Below are positions 1 through 9,176 of a stretch of 64,000 nt of DNA, one piece after another (within the stretch, counting starts at the first letter, position 1; every line of letters starts with the position of its first letter). The notes under the pieces are model-generated. The model did not search any database, had not been told where the DNA came from, and worked only from the letters and a program-made list of their open reading frames with translations. Location: the NCBI GenBank assembly GCA_963755755.1, contig CAVWLJ010000004.1:310001-374000 (forward strand), in the 5' to 3' direction. Both the position numbers and the translations under genes were made by a program. This DNA comes from DATKNA01 sp963755755. GTDB lineage: Bacteria; Actinomycetota; Actinomycetes; Actinomycetales; Kineosporiaceae.

Positions 1-299
1 ACACCGCCCGCCGCCTGGACGCCGAGCAGGCCGCCGCGCTCGGCGTCGTCGACCGCGTCGTCCCCGCCGGCGAGGCGGTCGCCACCGCCGTCGGCATCGC
101 CGAGGAGATCGCGCGGAACTCGCCGGTCGCCGTCCGGAACGCCAAGCGCGCGATCCGGCTCGGCACGGGCGTCGACCTGGCCGCGGCGCTCGAGGTCGAG
201 GACGGCGCCTGGCGTGCCACCGCGTTCTCCGCGGACCGGGCGGAAGGCGTCCGCGCCTTCACGGAGAAGCGCCAGCCGCGCTGGCCCGGCCTGCCCTGA
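1..299 (+). CDS. Enoyl-CoA hydratase/isomerase family protein, C-terminal part
   Basis: This is the 3' end of a gene that begins before the window; reading from base 3, 98 codons lead to TGA at 297-299. The peptide shows the C-terminal helical part of the crotonase fold: an LGVVDRVV stretch after the active-site half, then a segment of the type SPVAVRNAKRAIR followed by an acidic helix and a FTEKRQPRWPG end, which is typical of EchA-type proteins. The family hydrates enoyl-CoA in fatty-acid or amino-acid breakdown. The catalytic glutamates lie upstream, so substrate and exact subfamily cannot be told. It converges with the gtrA-like gene. Confidence 0.85.
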   Translation, partial: TARRLDAEQAAALGVVDRVVPAGEAVATAVGIAEEIARNSPVAVRNAKRAIRLGTGVDLAAALEVEDGAWRATAFSADRAEGVRAFTEKRQPRWPGLP

Positions 300-409
300 C
301 GCCTCTGAGTACCGCTACTCGGCGCGTCCGGGTACCGCTGCGGCTGGGGCAGCGCCCCGCCGGCAGAAGGATGACTGCCACCGGATCCCCGGGCAGGCCC
401 ACCACCCGG

Positions 410-446
410 CCGTGGACGCGCGAAGGAGGGGCTCGCACGTCCACGG
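410..446. terminator. Hairpin between convergent genes
   Basis: CCGTGGACG (410-418) pairs with CGTCCACGG (438-446), a 9-bp perfect stem with a 19-base loop. It sits just after the enoyl-CoA hydratase stop and just before the gtrA-like stop on the other strand, so it could end transcripts from both sides. There is no U tract, as is common in high-GC actinobacteria. Confidence 0.4.
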
Positions 447-456
447 CGGGTGGGCG

Positions 457-1044
457 TCAGCTGGCGCGAGGGCGCTCGAGCGCGGCGGGGTCGGCGGCGG
501 ACTCGTCCGGGGCGGCGGCGGGCATCTCCAGCGCGGCGTCGGCGGCCGCGGCGTCGCGCTCGTCGTCGTCCATGAGCTCGGTGAAGACGAAGGTGCGGTA
601 CGCCCAGAACCGGAACAGCGTGCCGAGCCCGATGCCGATCACGTTTCCGGAGAGGTTGTCCGCGAGCCGGGAGGTGAAGCCGAGCAGGTCGTGCGAGATC
701 GCGAGGCAGAGCACCGCGATCCCCGTGGCGACGACGTTCAGGAAGACGAACGTCAGGAACTCCCGGCCCCGGGACGACTGCCGGCGGTGGCGGAACGACC
801 AGTACCGGTTGCCGAGCCAGGCGACGACGGTGGCGGTGCTCGCGGACACCACCTTCGCGAGCTTCTCGTGCCCGTCGAGCGGGGGGCTGCCGCTGCCGAA
901 CCAGAGGTCGGAGGTCAGGAGGTTGAAGAGGCCGACGTCGACGACGAAGGCGACCAGACCGACCGCCCCGAACTTGAGCATCTCCCGGTAGACGACGCCC
1001 ACCGTCCCGCGCAACCTCGAGACCGCGGCCGGAATGCCGCCCAC
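457..1044 (-). CDS. GtrA-like four-helix membrane protein
   Basis: The product is 195 aa with four predicted membrane helices: around LKFGAVGLVAFVVDVGLF, the STATVVAWLGNRYWSF segment, a third around FLNVVATGIAVLCLAI and a last one ending RFWAYRTFVF. The N.YWSF and RFWAYRTFVF signatures are characteristic of the GtrA family, thought to help move polyprenyl-linked sugars across the membrane. The GTG start at 1044 is chosen because GAGGAGAAGG lies 9 bases before it. An Ala/Glu/Asp-rich tail of about 40 residues follows the last helix. It is divergent from purK; the same GtrA-purK-purE-fadE25 neighbourhood occurs in M. tuberculosis (Rv3277-Rv3274c). Confidence 0.8.
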   Translation of the reverse strand: MGGIPAAVSRLRGTVGVVYREMLKFGAVGLVAFVVDVGLFNLLTSDLWFGSGSPPLDGHEKLAKVVSASTATVVAWLGNRYWSFRHRRQSSRGREFLTFVFLNVVATGIAVLCLAISHDLLGFTSRLADNLSGNVIGIGLGTLFRFWAYRTFVFTELMDDDERDAAAADAALEMPAAAPDESAADPAALERPRAS

Positions 1045-1124
1045 ACCAACACCTGCCTTCTCCTCATCGCTGACTCTTCCGGCCCCTCGAGGCACCAGTG
1101 GTCGAGGGTACCTGCGGGGCCCGG

Positions 1125-1130
1125 TAGCGT
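1125..1130 (+). promoter_or_regulatory. -10 box of purK, leaderless type
   Basis: TAGCGT lies 7 bases before the GTG at 1138, the spacing expected if the transcript starts at the start codon. No Shine-Dalgarno sequence is visible before that GTG. Confidence 0.5.
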
Positions 1131-1137
1131 GCGCCGC

Positions 1138-2316
1138 GTGCCAGCACACGCTGACCGGACGCCTGCCGGCCCCGTCGGGTTCCCCGTCGTCGGGATGGTG
1201 GGCGGGGGACAGCTCGCCCGCATGACCCAGGGTGCGGCCATCGCTCTCGGGGTGCGACTCCGCGTGCTCGCCGAGTCGACCGGCGCCGCGGCCGCCCAGG
1301 TCGTCCCCGACGCGCCGGTCGGCGATCACCGGGACCCGGACGCCGTGGCAGCCTTCGCCGCCGGCTGCGACGTGCTCACGTTCGACCACGAGCACGTGCC
1401 GACCGAGATCCTGCGCCGGCTGGAGGCCCGCGGGGACGCCGTCCGGCCGGGCGCCGACGCCCTGGTCCACGCGCAGGACAAGGTGGCGATGCGCGAGCGG
1501 TTGACGGCGCTCGGTCTGCCCGTCCCGCGCTGGCGGGTGGTGCGCGACGCGGCGGAGCTGGCCGCGTTCGCCGCGGAGGTGGGCCTCCCGCTCGTGCTCA
1601 AGACCCCGCGCGGCGGGTACGACGGCAAGGGCGTCCTCGCCGTGCGCGAGCTCGCCGACGCCGCGGACTGGCTGGGGCGGGCGGGCGACGGGGGGCTGCT
1701 CGCCGAGGAGCTCGTGCCGTTCCGGCGCGAGCTCGCCGCGCTCGTGGCCCGCAGCCCGAGCGGGCAGGCGGCGGCCTGGCCGCTGGTGGAGACCGTGCAG
1801 GTCGACGGCATCTGCCGGGAGGTGATCGCGCCGGCGCCCGGCCTGGACGCCGATCTGGCCGCGAGCGCCACCGACGTCGCGCTCACCGTGGCGGGGGAGC
1901 TCGACGTCGTCGGCGTCCTCGCCGTGGAGATGTTCGAGACGCACGACGGCCGCGTGCTGGTCAACGAGCTGGCGATGCGGCCCCACAACTCCGGCCACTG
2001 GACCATCGACGGCGCCGTGACCTCGCAGTTCGAGCAGCATCTGCGGGCCGTCCTGGACCTGCCGCTGGGCGACCCGCGGGCGCGGGCGCCGTGGTCGGTC
2101 ATGGTCAACGTGCTCGGCGGGGCGTACGAGGACCTGTACCGGTCCTATCTGCACGTGATGGCACGCGACCCCGGGGTCAAGGTGCACCTGTACGGCAAGG
2201 AGGTCCGCCCGGGCCGCAAGGTCGGGCACGTCACCGTCTGCGGCGCCGACCTCGAGAACTGCCTCGCGCGCGCCCGGCACGCGGCGGAATTCATCACCGG
2301 CGTCGTCGACGAGTAG
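1138..2316 (+). CDS. purK: 5-(carboxyamino)imidazole ribonucleotide synthase PurK
   Basis: PurK joins bicarbonate to AIR at the cost of ATP to give N5-CAIR in purine synthesis. The 392-aa product has an N-terminal glycine-rich motif (GMVGGGQLARM), a central ATP-grasp fold with KTPRGGYDGKG, and the C-terminal NELAMRPHNSGHWTID segment that is diagnostic of PurK. The GTG at 1138 is preferred because TAGCGT sits 7 bases upstream; another in-frame GTG at 1129 is possible. purE follows 100 bases downstream on the same strand and performs the next step. Confidence 0.93.
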   Translation: MPAHADRTPAGPVGFPVVGMVGGGQLARMTQGAAIALGVRLRVLAESTGAAAAQVVPDAPVGDHRDPDAVAAFAAGCDVLTFDHEHVPTEILRRLEARGDAVRPGADALVHAQDKVAMRERLTALGLPVPRWRVVRDAAELAAFAAEVGLPLVLKTPRGGYDGKGVLAVRELADAADWLGRAGDGGLLAEELVPFRRELAALVARSPSGQAAAWPLVETVQVDGICREVIAPAPGLDADLAASATDVALTVAGELDVVGVLAVEMFETHDGRVLVNELAMRPHNSGHWTIDGAVTSQFEQHLRAVLDLPLGDPRARAPWSVMVNVLGGAYEDLYRSYLHVMARDPGVKVHLYGKEVRPGRKVGHVTVCGADLENCLARARHAAEFITGVVDE

Positions 2317-2416
2317 GCGCCGGCTCCGGCTGCGCTCTCGGCATAAAGCCTTCCACCGCACATCGGGCGCGGGGGAGGGTGAGGTCTCGCGTCGGGGAAG
2401 GAATCGAGGAGGGGTC

Positions 2417-2971
2417 ATGGCGGGCAACGGCACGAGCGGGTCGCCGGTCGTCGGCGTCGTCATGGGGTCCGACTCGGACTGGCCGGTGATGGAGGGCGCC
2501 TCGAAGGCGCTGGACGAGTTCGACGTGCGGCACGAGGTGGACGTCGTCTCGGCGCACCGAATGCCGGCGGACATGCTCGGCTACGGCGCCGGCGCCGCCG
2601 AGCGCGGCCTGAAGGTGATCATCGCCGGTGCCGGCGGCGCCGCTCATCTGCCGGGCATGCTCGCCTCGGTGACGCCGCTGCCGGTCATCGGCGTCCCCGT
2701 GCCGCTGGCGACCCTCGACGGGCTCGACTCCCTGCTCTCCATCGCCCAGATGCCGAGCGGGGTGCCCGTCGCCACCGTCTCCATCGGCGGCGCTCGCAAC
2801 GCCGGGCTGCTCGCCGTCCGGATCCTGGCCGCCGGTGAGGGCGCGGAGGCGGCCCGGCTGCGGGCGGCCCTGGAGGAGTTCGCCGGCCGGCTCCGCGAGG
2901 AGGCGCTGGCGAAGGGCGAGCGGCTGCGGGCACGGCACTCCGGGGCGTCGCTCGGCTTCACCGTTCGCTGA
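2417..2971 (+). CDS. purE: N5-carboxyaminoimidazole ribonucleotide mutase PurE
   Basis: PurE converts N5-CAIR, the PurK product, to CAIR. The 184-aa sequence carries the class I signature: GSDSDWPVM at residues 17-25, SAHRMP at 45-50 with the catalytic His47, and AGAGGAAHLPGM at 70-81. A strong GAGGAGG lies 5-6 bases before the ATG. It ends 22 bases before the stop of the convergent LCP gene. Confidence 0.95.
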   Translation: MAGNGTSGSPVVGVVMGSDSDWPVMEGASKALDEFDVRHEVDVVSAHRMPADMLGYGAGAAERGLKVIIAGAGGAAHLPGMLASVTPLPVIGVPVPLATLDGLDSLLSIAQMPSGVPVATVSIGGARNAGLLAVRILAAGEGAEAARLRAALEEFAGRLREEALAKGERLRARHSGASLGFTVR

Positions 2972-2993
2972 CCCGAGCGCGCACTCCGCGGTC

Positions 2994-4231
2994 TCAGCCG
3001 GCGGCCTTCTTCTGCGCCTGCGCGAGCGGCTTGATGGCGTCGGTGTCGTCGTTGCGCAGGGCCGTGAAGAGCTGGTTCGCCTGCGTCGTGTCCCACTGCA
3101 CGGCCTCGCCGGACGGCGTCTGCAGCGCCGCGTTCGCCACCGGCACGGTCAGCGAGAGACCGCCGCCGCCCGCGACCGAGCGCATGGCCTGCACGAAGGA
3201 GAGCAGCCCGAGCGGGGACATGCCGGAGTCGACGGTCAGCGCGTCCCCGCCGTTCGATGCTGCCGGGAACGCCCGCCACGGCTGGAGGAGGACCGACGGC
3301 GACAGCGTCTTGCCCGCGATCGCGGCGAGCACCTGCCGCTGCCGCTCCACCCGGCCGAGGTCGCCACGAGGGTCGGAGTAGCGGGCGCGGGCGTAACCGA
3401 GGGCGGTGGCGCCGTCGAAGGACTGGCAGCCGGCCTTCACGTTGATGTGCGCCTTGGAGTCCTTGATCGCCCGCTTGACGCACACGTCGATGCCGCCGAT
3501 GGCGTCGACGAGTTGCGCGTAGCCGCCGAGGCCGGTCTCCACGTAGGAGTCGATCCGCAGCCCTGTCGCCTGCTCGACGGTGCGCACGAGCAGTTTCGGC
3601 CCGCCGAAGGCGAACGCCGCATTGATCTTGTTCTTGCCGTGGCCGGGGATGGACACGTAGGAGTCGCGCGGCACGCTGATCAGCACGGTCGGCCCGCCGC
3701 CGTCCGGGACGTGCAGCAGCATGATCGTGTCGGTCCGCTGCCCCCCGACGGCGCCCGTGTGCAGCGCCCGCCGCTGGGCCGCGGTGAGGTCCGCGCGCGA
3801 GTCGCTGCCGACGACGAGATAGGTGCGCCCCGGCGTCGCCGCCGGCCCCCCGTCGGACAGGGCGTCGACCCGGTGCAGGCTCGACCAGGCGGTGACGAAC
3901 AGCAGCAGCGGATACCCCACGAGGAGCACGGCCAGGGGCAGCGCGATCCACCACCACCGCACCTGCGGGCGCGCCCGTCCCGGAGCCGGGGCGTAGCCGC
4001 CGGGCGGAACGGCGCGCGGCCGGAGCGTCGGGAGGCGGAACGGCGCGAGGGTCGACGGAAGCCGGCGCTCGCCCCGTCTCCGGGCGTCCGCGGCGCGGCC
4101 GGCGGGGTCAGGAACGGCGGGCCCGAGAGCGGCTGGTTCCGGCGGAACAGCCGTGGCCGGGCCCGGTACACCCGGCCCGGCTCGTGCGGCTGTTCCGTCG
4201 CGAGATCCGCCCCCTCGGGCCGCTGCGTCAT
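2994..4231 (-). CDS. LytR-CpsA-Psr (LCP) family protein, frameshifted N terminus
   Basis: LCP proteins transfer polyprenyl-diphosphate-linked glycopolymers to peptidoglycan on the outer face of the membrane. The main frame encodes one membrane helix (ALPLAVLLVGYPLLLFVTAW) and the LCP domain with VVGSDSRADL, RTDTIMLLHV, SVPRDSYVSIPG, KINAAFAFGG and the YARARYSDPRGDLGR.ERQ block, including the conserved arginines. The reading frame from ATG 4231 (MTQRPEG) supplies a Pro/Arg-rich cytoplasmic head of about 60 residues and joins the LCP frame near 4055 if one base is restored. If that head is discounted, translation would begin at GTG 3962. The ATG lies 4 bases after the stop of the CoA-binding gene, so the two are probably cotranscribed. 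Confidence 0.8.
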
Positions 4232-4235
4232 CGCG

Positions 4236-4677
4236 TCACCCGATGCCCAGCCGGGGCGCCTCGATGGCGGGGCAGGTGTCCATGACGACCTCCAGGCCGG
4301 CGTCCTTCGCGCGGGCGGCCGCGGCCTCGTCGACGACTCCGAGCTGCAGCCACACCGCCCGGGCACCCACCGCGACCGCCTCGTCCACCACCGCGCCGAC
4401 CAGGCTGCTGTTGACGAAGCAGTCCACGACGTCGATCGGGCCGGGGACGGCGGAGAGCGTCGGATAGCCGGCCTCGCCGTGCACCGTCTCCGCCTTCGGG
4501 TGCACCGGCACGATCGTCATGCCCAGCCTGCTGCAGATAGGAGGCGATGCCGTAGGCGGTCCGGCTGCGGTTGGACGACAGCCCGACCACGGCCCAGCGG
4601 GCAGGCGTGGTCAGCAGCCGGCGCACGACCTCGGGGTCGTTGCGGTGCCGCTCCTGCGTGCGCGCGGTCGTGTCCAT
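4236..4677 (-). CDS. CoA-binding domain (YccU-like) protein, frameshifted
   Basis: This small Rossmann-fold protein of about 146 aa resembles the succinyl-CoA-synthetase-type CoA-binding proteins (YccU/YneT group), whose cellular role is unclear. The N-terminal frame gives WAVVGLSSNRSRTAYGI; the downstream frame gives TIVPVHPKAETVHGE, VDCFVNSS, AVWLQLGVV and a DTCPAIEAPRLG end. One extra base near 4520, in the GGGCATG region, separates the halves; the protein sequence is continuous across it. The start is ATG 4677, with CACACT 7 bases upstream as a possible leaderless -10 box. Confidence 0.75.
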
Positions 4678-4721
4678 GACGACCAGTGTGCACGCCGGCT
4701 GGGGCCGGCCGACTCGGCGGT

Positions 4722-4727
4722 TACGCT
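4722..4727 (+). promoter_or_regulatory. -10 box of galE, leaderless type
   Basis: TACGCT is placed 6 bases before ATG 4734, and there is no Shine-Dalgarno sequence in the short gap after the divergent CoA-binding gene. Confidence 0.5.
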
Positions 4728-4733
4728 CGGGGC

Positions 4734-5762
4734 ATGACGTGGCTGGTCACGGGCGGTGCGGGATACATCGGGTCGCACGTGGTCCGGGTGCTCCGGGAAT
4801 CGGGGCGTGACGTCGTCGTGCTCGACGACCTCTCCAGCGGGCACCGCGAGTTCGTGCCGGACGGCGTGCCGTTCGTCGAGGGCTCGGTCGCGGACCCGTC
4901 CGCCGTCGAGGAGGCGCTGACCGGCGGCAAGGTCCTCGGCGGCGCGGCCGTCAACGGCGTCGTCCACCTGGCCGCGTTCAAGTACGCCGGCGTCTCGGTG
5001 CAGCGGCCCCTGCACACCTACGAGCAGAACGTCACGGGCGTGCAGGTCCTGCTCGGGCGCATGCTCGACCTCGGCGTCCACAACCTGGTCTTCTCCTCCA
5101 GCGCCGCGACGTTCGGGACACCGGACGTCGACCTCGTCACGGAGGAGACGCCGACCGACCCGGAGTCGCCGTACGGCGAGAGCAAGCTGATCGGCGAGTG
5201 GCTGATCCGCGACGTCGCGCGCATCGCTCCGCTGACGCACGCCTCGCTGCGCTACTTCAACGTGGTGGGCTCCGGGTACGAGGACCTCTACGACACCAGC
5301 CCGCACAACCTGTTCCCGCTGGTCCTCAAGGCGCTCACCGAGGGGCGCCGGCCGAAGGTCTTCGGCACCGACTACCCGACGCCGGACGGCTCGGCGGTGC
5401 GCGACTACATCCACGTGCAGGACGTCGCGCGGGCGCACGTCGCCGCCGCCGACCGGCTGGAGAAGGGCGAGCCGCTCGAGCCGGTCTACAACCTCGGCAG
5501 CGGCGAGGGCCTCTCGGTCCTGCAGATCATGGACGCGGTCCGCCGGGTGACCGGCGTCGAGTTCACTCCGGAGATCGGCCCCCGGCGCCCGGGGGACCCG
5601 GCGCGGATCGTGGCCTCCGGTGCCCTGGCCGCCCGCGACCTCGACTGGCGCATGCGCCACGACGTCGACGCGATGGTCGAGAGCGCGTGGGTCGCGTGGC
5701 AGCGTGCGGTGACGATGCACGGCGACCATGCTCCCGACCCGCGGACGAACACCCCACGCTAG
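4734..5762 (+). CDS. galE: UDP-glucose 4-epimerase
   Basis: The enzyme interconverts UDP-glucose and UDP-galactose with bound NAD. The 342-aa short-chain-dehydrogenase protein has GGAGYIG at 7-13, the serine-rich SSSAATFG strand at 121-128, and the catalytic Y147xxxK151 in SPYGESK. RYFNVVG and the PDGSAVRDYIHVQDVA segment are hallmarks of GalE. The SSSAATFG form differs slightly from the usual SSSAAVYG. UDP-galactose and, through ugd at 7.7-9.1 kb, UDP-glucuronate would feed the surface polysaccharide genes downstream. Confidence 0.9.
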   Translation: MTWLVTGGAGYIGSHVVRVLRESGRDVVVLDDLSSGHREFVPDGVPFVEGSVADPSAVEEALTGGKVLGGAAVNGVVHLAAFKYAGVSVQRPLHTYEQNVTGVQVLLGRMLDLGVHNLVFSSSAATFGTPDVDLVTEETPTDPESPYGESKLIGEWLIRDVARIAPLTHASLRYFNVVGSGYEDLYDTSPHNLFPLVLKALTEGRRPKVFGTDYPTPDGSAVRDYIHVQDVARAHVAAADRLEKGEPLEPVYNLGSGEGLSVLQIMDAVRRVTGVEFTPEIGPRRPGDPARIVASGALAARDLDWRMRHDVDAMVESAWVAWQRAVTMHGDHAPDPRTNTPR

Positions 5763-5921
5763 CCCGAGGCAGCGGCAGGCCATTCCCGTCGGCTCACAGC
5801 GCGCGTACAGTCTCACCGCGAACATCGTCGTCCGGGCGGCCGCACGCAGGTCGGACGAGTGCGGAACCCGGGGCGATGCCAGCGTGGGGAGGGAGGGCCT
5901 GCCAGGTCGGGCCGCGTGAGC

Positions 5922-5945
5922 CCGACACCCCCACCCCGGTGTCGG
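5922..5945 (+). terminator. Hairpin after galE
   Basis: CCGACACC (5922-5929) pairs with GGTGTCGG (5938-5945) around an 8-base C-rich loop, followed by TCCCTTGTG. It lies 160 bases after the galE stop and 50 bases before the next start, so it may end the galE transcript or lie in the leader of the secreted-protein gene. Confidence 0.4.
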
Positions 5946-5995
5946 TCCCTTGTGCGACCCGTCGATCCATGACCGGTCGTGAGGAGGACACACCC

Positions 5996-7696
5996 ATGAA
6001 GAGATCTGCGATGTTCGCCTGCGTCGCGGCGGGCGCCCTGGCGCTGGTCACCGCCTCCGCGCTGCCGACCGCGGCCGGCGCCACGTCTGGCGCCACCGTC
6101 GATGCCGGCGGCGGCCGCCGGCTCGCCGGCGTCGCTACCACGAGCCGCTCTGTGAGAGCCACTCGTCGCTGTGTGCCGACACCTATGACAACCCCGGGGA
6201 CGAGTACGTCGGCCACGACGAGCCGTCGGTCCTCTTCAAGTCCGGTGTCCGCGGATCCGGCAACGACATCACGTATACGGCGACCCTGCCCCGGAACCCC
6301 AAGACCCAGCCGAACGCCTCGGGTGCCGGCGGGACGACCTGGGACTTCCAGCTCCGCCCGACGTTCTGGTTCGGGTTGACGCTGTGCGACACCGAGTCGG
6401 CGCCGGAGTACACGAAGACCTGCAAGCCCGACTCCGACAAGAACGACCTCGTGGGCACGGACCCGAGCAAGCGCGACTACATCGGCAAGCACCCCGGCAA
6501 CGCCTACATGGAGCTGCAGTTCTACGAGCCGGGATACGTCCCGCAGTTCGAGGGGTTCGGCTGTACCGCGACGCAGTACTGCGCGGCGATGACCATCGAC
6601 AGCCGCACGCTGAACCAGAACACCGGCGTCGCGAACACCTCCGCGTGCGACGACTACGTCCTCGGTGGGCGGAGCCGATCAACTGGGCCTACGTCACGCG
6701 CAGCGGCCGCTCGCAGGCGCCGGCCGGGCCGCTCTTCACGGGGACCTTCACCAACCCGAACCTCGCGGCCGTGACCCCGATCCCGGCCAGGATCTCATGA
6801 TGAACCCGGGCGACCGGATCAAGATCCACATGCACGACACCCGTAGCGGCTTCCGGGTCGACCTCACCGACCTCACCACCCACCAGCGGGGGTCGATGAC
6901 GGCCTCCGTCGCGAACGGCTTCGCGCACGTGCTGTACACGCCGAACGCAACGACCTGCCGGTCGGCGCCGTACGCCTTCCACCCCGAGTACTCCACCGCG
7001 AACCCGCGAGGGAACACGTGGTCGGCGCACACGTACAACGTCGCGATGTCGGACGAGATCGGGCACTTCGAGAACTGCCTGCAGGTCGACGCCGACTTCA
7101 ACTGCGTCGTCCCGGGCGCTCAGGACGCGTCCGGCCTGGACCCGGACGACGACAACAGCTTCTGCGTGCCCGCGTCCGACTCCACCCTTGTGAAGATCAA
7201 CGGATGCTTCAGTGGGGACGGGGACTGGGACGGGCAGTCGTACCGGAAGGACTGGCCGGGGACGATCCGGAACCCGTTCCTCGACCGACTGCTCCACCCG
7301 ACGCCCGTGATGTTCACGAGCCCGGTCGCGAAGGGACACATCAACTACGCGAAGGTCGCCTTCGAAGCGGACCTGCCGCGGATCGAGGCCCCGGACTCGC
7401 AGGACAACCCGCCGTTCTGTGACCGGACCACCGGCGCGAACTGCGTGAACCCGCCGATGGGAGCGCAGTTCTATCCGATCTTCACCACCGCCCAGCGGTA
7501 CGGGAGTTGCCTGTGGCAGCAGGGCGGCGCCCACCTGCCGCACACGACGAACACCTTCGGCGGCACGTCGACGGCGGAGTACGGCCCGCTGCTCAGGACG
7601 GTGTACCCGAGCACCGGCTTCACGACGATCTACCGCTACAACAACTTCAACAGCGGGGACATGAGGAACCCCTGTCGGGTGAAGAACCACCGGTAA
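5996..7696 (+). CDS. Secreted protein of unknown function, three frameshifts
   Basis: The ATG at 5996 follows GAGGAGG and opens a classical signal peptide (MKRSAMFACVAAGALALVTA...) ending near Ala-Gly-Ala. The rest, about 530 residues, contains several cysteines and recurring small motifs: HEPLCESHSSLCADTYDNPG, EFGCTATQYC-like and CDDYV segments, NTWSAHTYNVAMSDEIGHFE, RLHPTPVMFTSP, CDRTTGANCVNPPMGAQFYP and LWQQGGAHLPHTTNTFGGTS. I recognise this as a recurring family of exported actinobacterial proteins but know no function. The frame changes near 6100-6135, 6667 and 6797, each explained by one missing base, with uninterrupted family-like sequence on both sides. A 14-bp hairpin follows the stop. 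Confidence 0.7.
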
Positions 7697-7708
7697 CCGA
7701 TGGACCGG

Positions 7709-7740
7709 CCGGCCGGGCGCCCCGACGGGCGCCCGGCCGG
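7709..7740. terminator. Strong bidirectional hairpin between convergent genes
   Basis: CCGGCCGGGCGCCC (7709-7722) pairs perfectly with GGGCGCCCGGCCGG (7727-7740) around a CGAC loop: 14 bp, all G/C. It lies in the 51-base gap between the stop of the secreted-protein gene and the likely ugd stop, so it can serve both strands. Confidence 0.75.
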
Positions 7741-7747
7741 TGCTCGC

Positions 7748-9087
7748 TCAGGCGCGGGGCCGGCCCGAGCGCGCGGTAGGTCCAGCCGGCCGCCTTCCAA
7801 CGCTCGGCGTCGAGCGCGTTCCGGCCGTCCAGGACGTGGCGCTGCCGGACGACGCTCCCGAGTCGCTCCGGGTCGATCGCCTTGTACTCCGGCCCACTCC
7901 GTGAGCACCAGCACGACGTCCGCCTTGGCGCACGCCTCGTCCACCCCGGTCGCGTACTGCAGTTCGGGCCAGAGCCGGCGGGCGTTCTCGATCGCGGCGG
8001 GATCGGTGACGACCACGTCGGCGCCCTGGAGCCGGATCTGCGCCGCGACGTTGAGCGCGGGCGAGTCCCGGATGTCGTCGCTGTCCGCCTTGAACGCGGC
8101 GCCGAGCACGGCCACCTTGGTCCCGAGGAACGAGCCGCCCAGCACGTCGCGCGCGAGCTCGACCATCCGGATCCGGCGCCGCATGTTGATCGCGTCGACC
8201 TCGCGCAGGAACGTCAGCGCCTGGTCGGCACCGAGCTCGCCGGCCCTCGCCATGAACGCCCGGATGTCCTTGGGCAGGCACCCTCCGCCGAAGCCGAGGC
8301 CGGCGCCGAGGAACTTGCGGCCGATCCGCTCGTCGTACCCGATCGCGTCCGCGAGCTGGGTGACGTCGGCGCCCGCCGCCTCGCAGACCTCGGACATCGC
8401 ATTGATGAACGAGATCTTGGTCGCGAGGAAGGCGTTCGCGGCGGTCTTCACGAGTTCCGCGGTGGCGTAGTCGGTGACCACGACGGGGCAGCCCTCGGCG
8501 ATCGGGCGGGCGTAGGCCTCCTCGAGCAGGGCACGCGCGGCGGCCGCGGCGTCCGGGTCGTCGGGCACGCCGAAGACGAGACGGTCGGGGTGCTTGGTGT
8601 CGTGCACGGCCTTGCCCTCGCGCAGGAACTCGGGGTTCCACGCCAGCAGGACGCCGGGAACCGCGGCGCTGATCCGCGCCGCGAGGCGGCCCGCGGTGCC
8701 GACGGGGACCGTCGACTTGCCGACGACGAGGTCGCCGGGGCGCACGTGCGGCAGCAGGGCGTCGACGGCCGCGTCGACGTAGGAGGTGTCGGCGGCGAAC
8801 TCGCCCTTGCGCTGCGGCGTGCCGACGCAGACGAAGTGCACCGCCGGGCCCTCGGCGTCCGCTCCTGCGACCTCGGCGACGTCACTGGTGAAGCGGAGCC
8901 GGCCGGTCGCCATCGCGAGCTCGAGCAGCTCGGGCAGCCCGGGCTCGTAGAACGGGGCTCGGGCGGCGGAGAGCTCCTTGACCTTGACCTCGTCCACGTC
9001 GACACCGGTGACGTCGTGACCGAGGTCGGCCATGCACGGGGCGTGCACGGCGCCGAGGTAGCCGCAGCCGATGACCGTCATGCGCAT
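7748..9087 (-). CDS. ugd: UDP-glucose 6-dehydrogenase, frameshifted C terminus
   Basis: Ugd oxidises UDP-glucose twice to UDP-glucuronate with NAD. The N-terminal Rossmann motif GCGYLG is at 7-12, followed by FVCVGTP, KSTVPVGT, NPEFLREGKA and the catalytic loop FGGGCLPKD with Cys270 and Lys273. The frame holds up to VLVLTEW near 7890, where one extra G displaces the end. Restoring it gives PEYKAIDPERLGSVVRQ, then DGRNALDAERWKAAGW, TYRALGRP and a stop at 7748. A second small slip just before the stop is needed. The start ATG 9087 has TAGCCT 7 bases upstream. The gene is divergent from the LLM oxidoreductase. Confidence 0.9.
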
Positions 9088-9094
9088 ATCGCCG

Positions 9095-9100
9095 AGGCTA
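9095..9100 (-). promoter_or_regulatory. -10 box of ugd, leaderless type
   Basis: On the minus strand TAGCCT is followed by 7 bases and the ugd ATG at 9087. Confidence 0.45.
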
Positions 9101-9164
9101 GCGGAGCGCCCGCGTCCGCCCGGGGCGTCCGGCGAAGCTCACGTGCGCCCGCGGAAGGGCGACG

Positions 9165-9170
9165 TAAGGT
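9165..9170 (+). promoter_or_regulatory. -10 box of the LLM oxidoreductase gene, leaderless type
   Basis: TAAGGT is followed by exactly 6 bases and ATG 9177; no ribosome binding site is seen. Confidence 0.5.
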
Positions 9171-9176
9171 CGCGCC

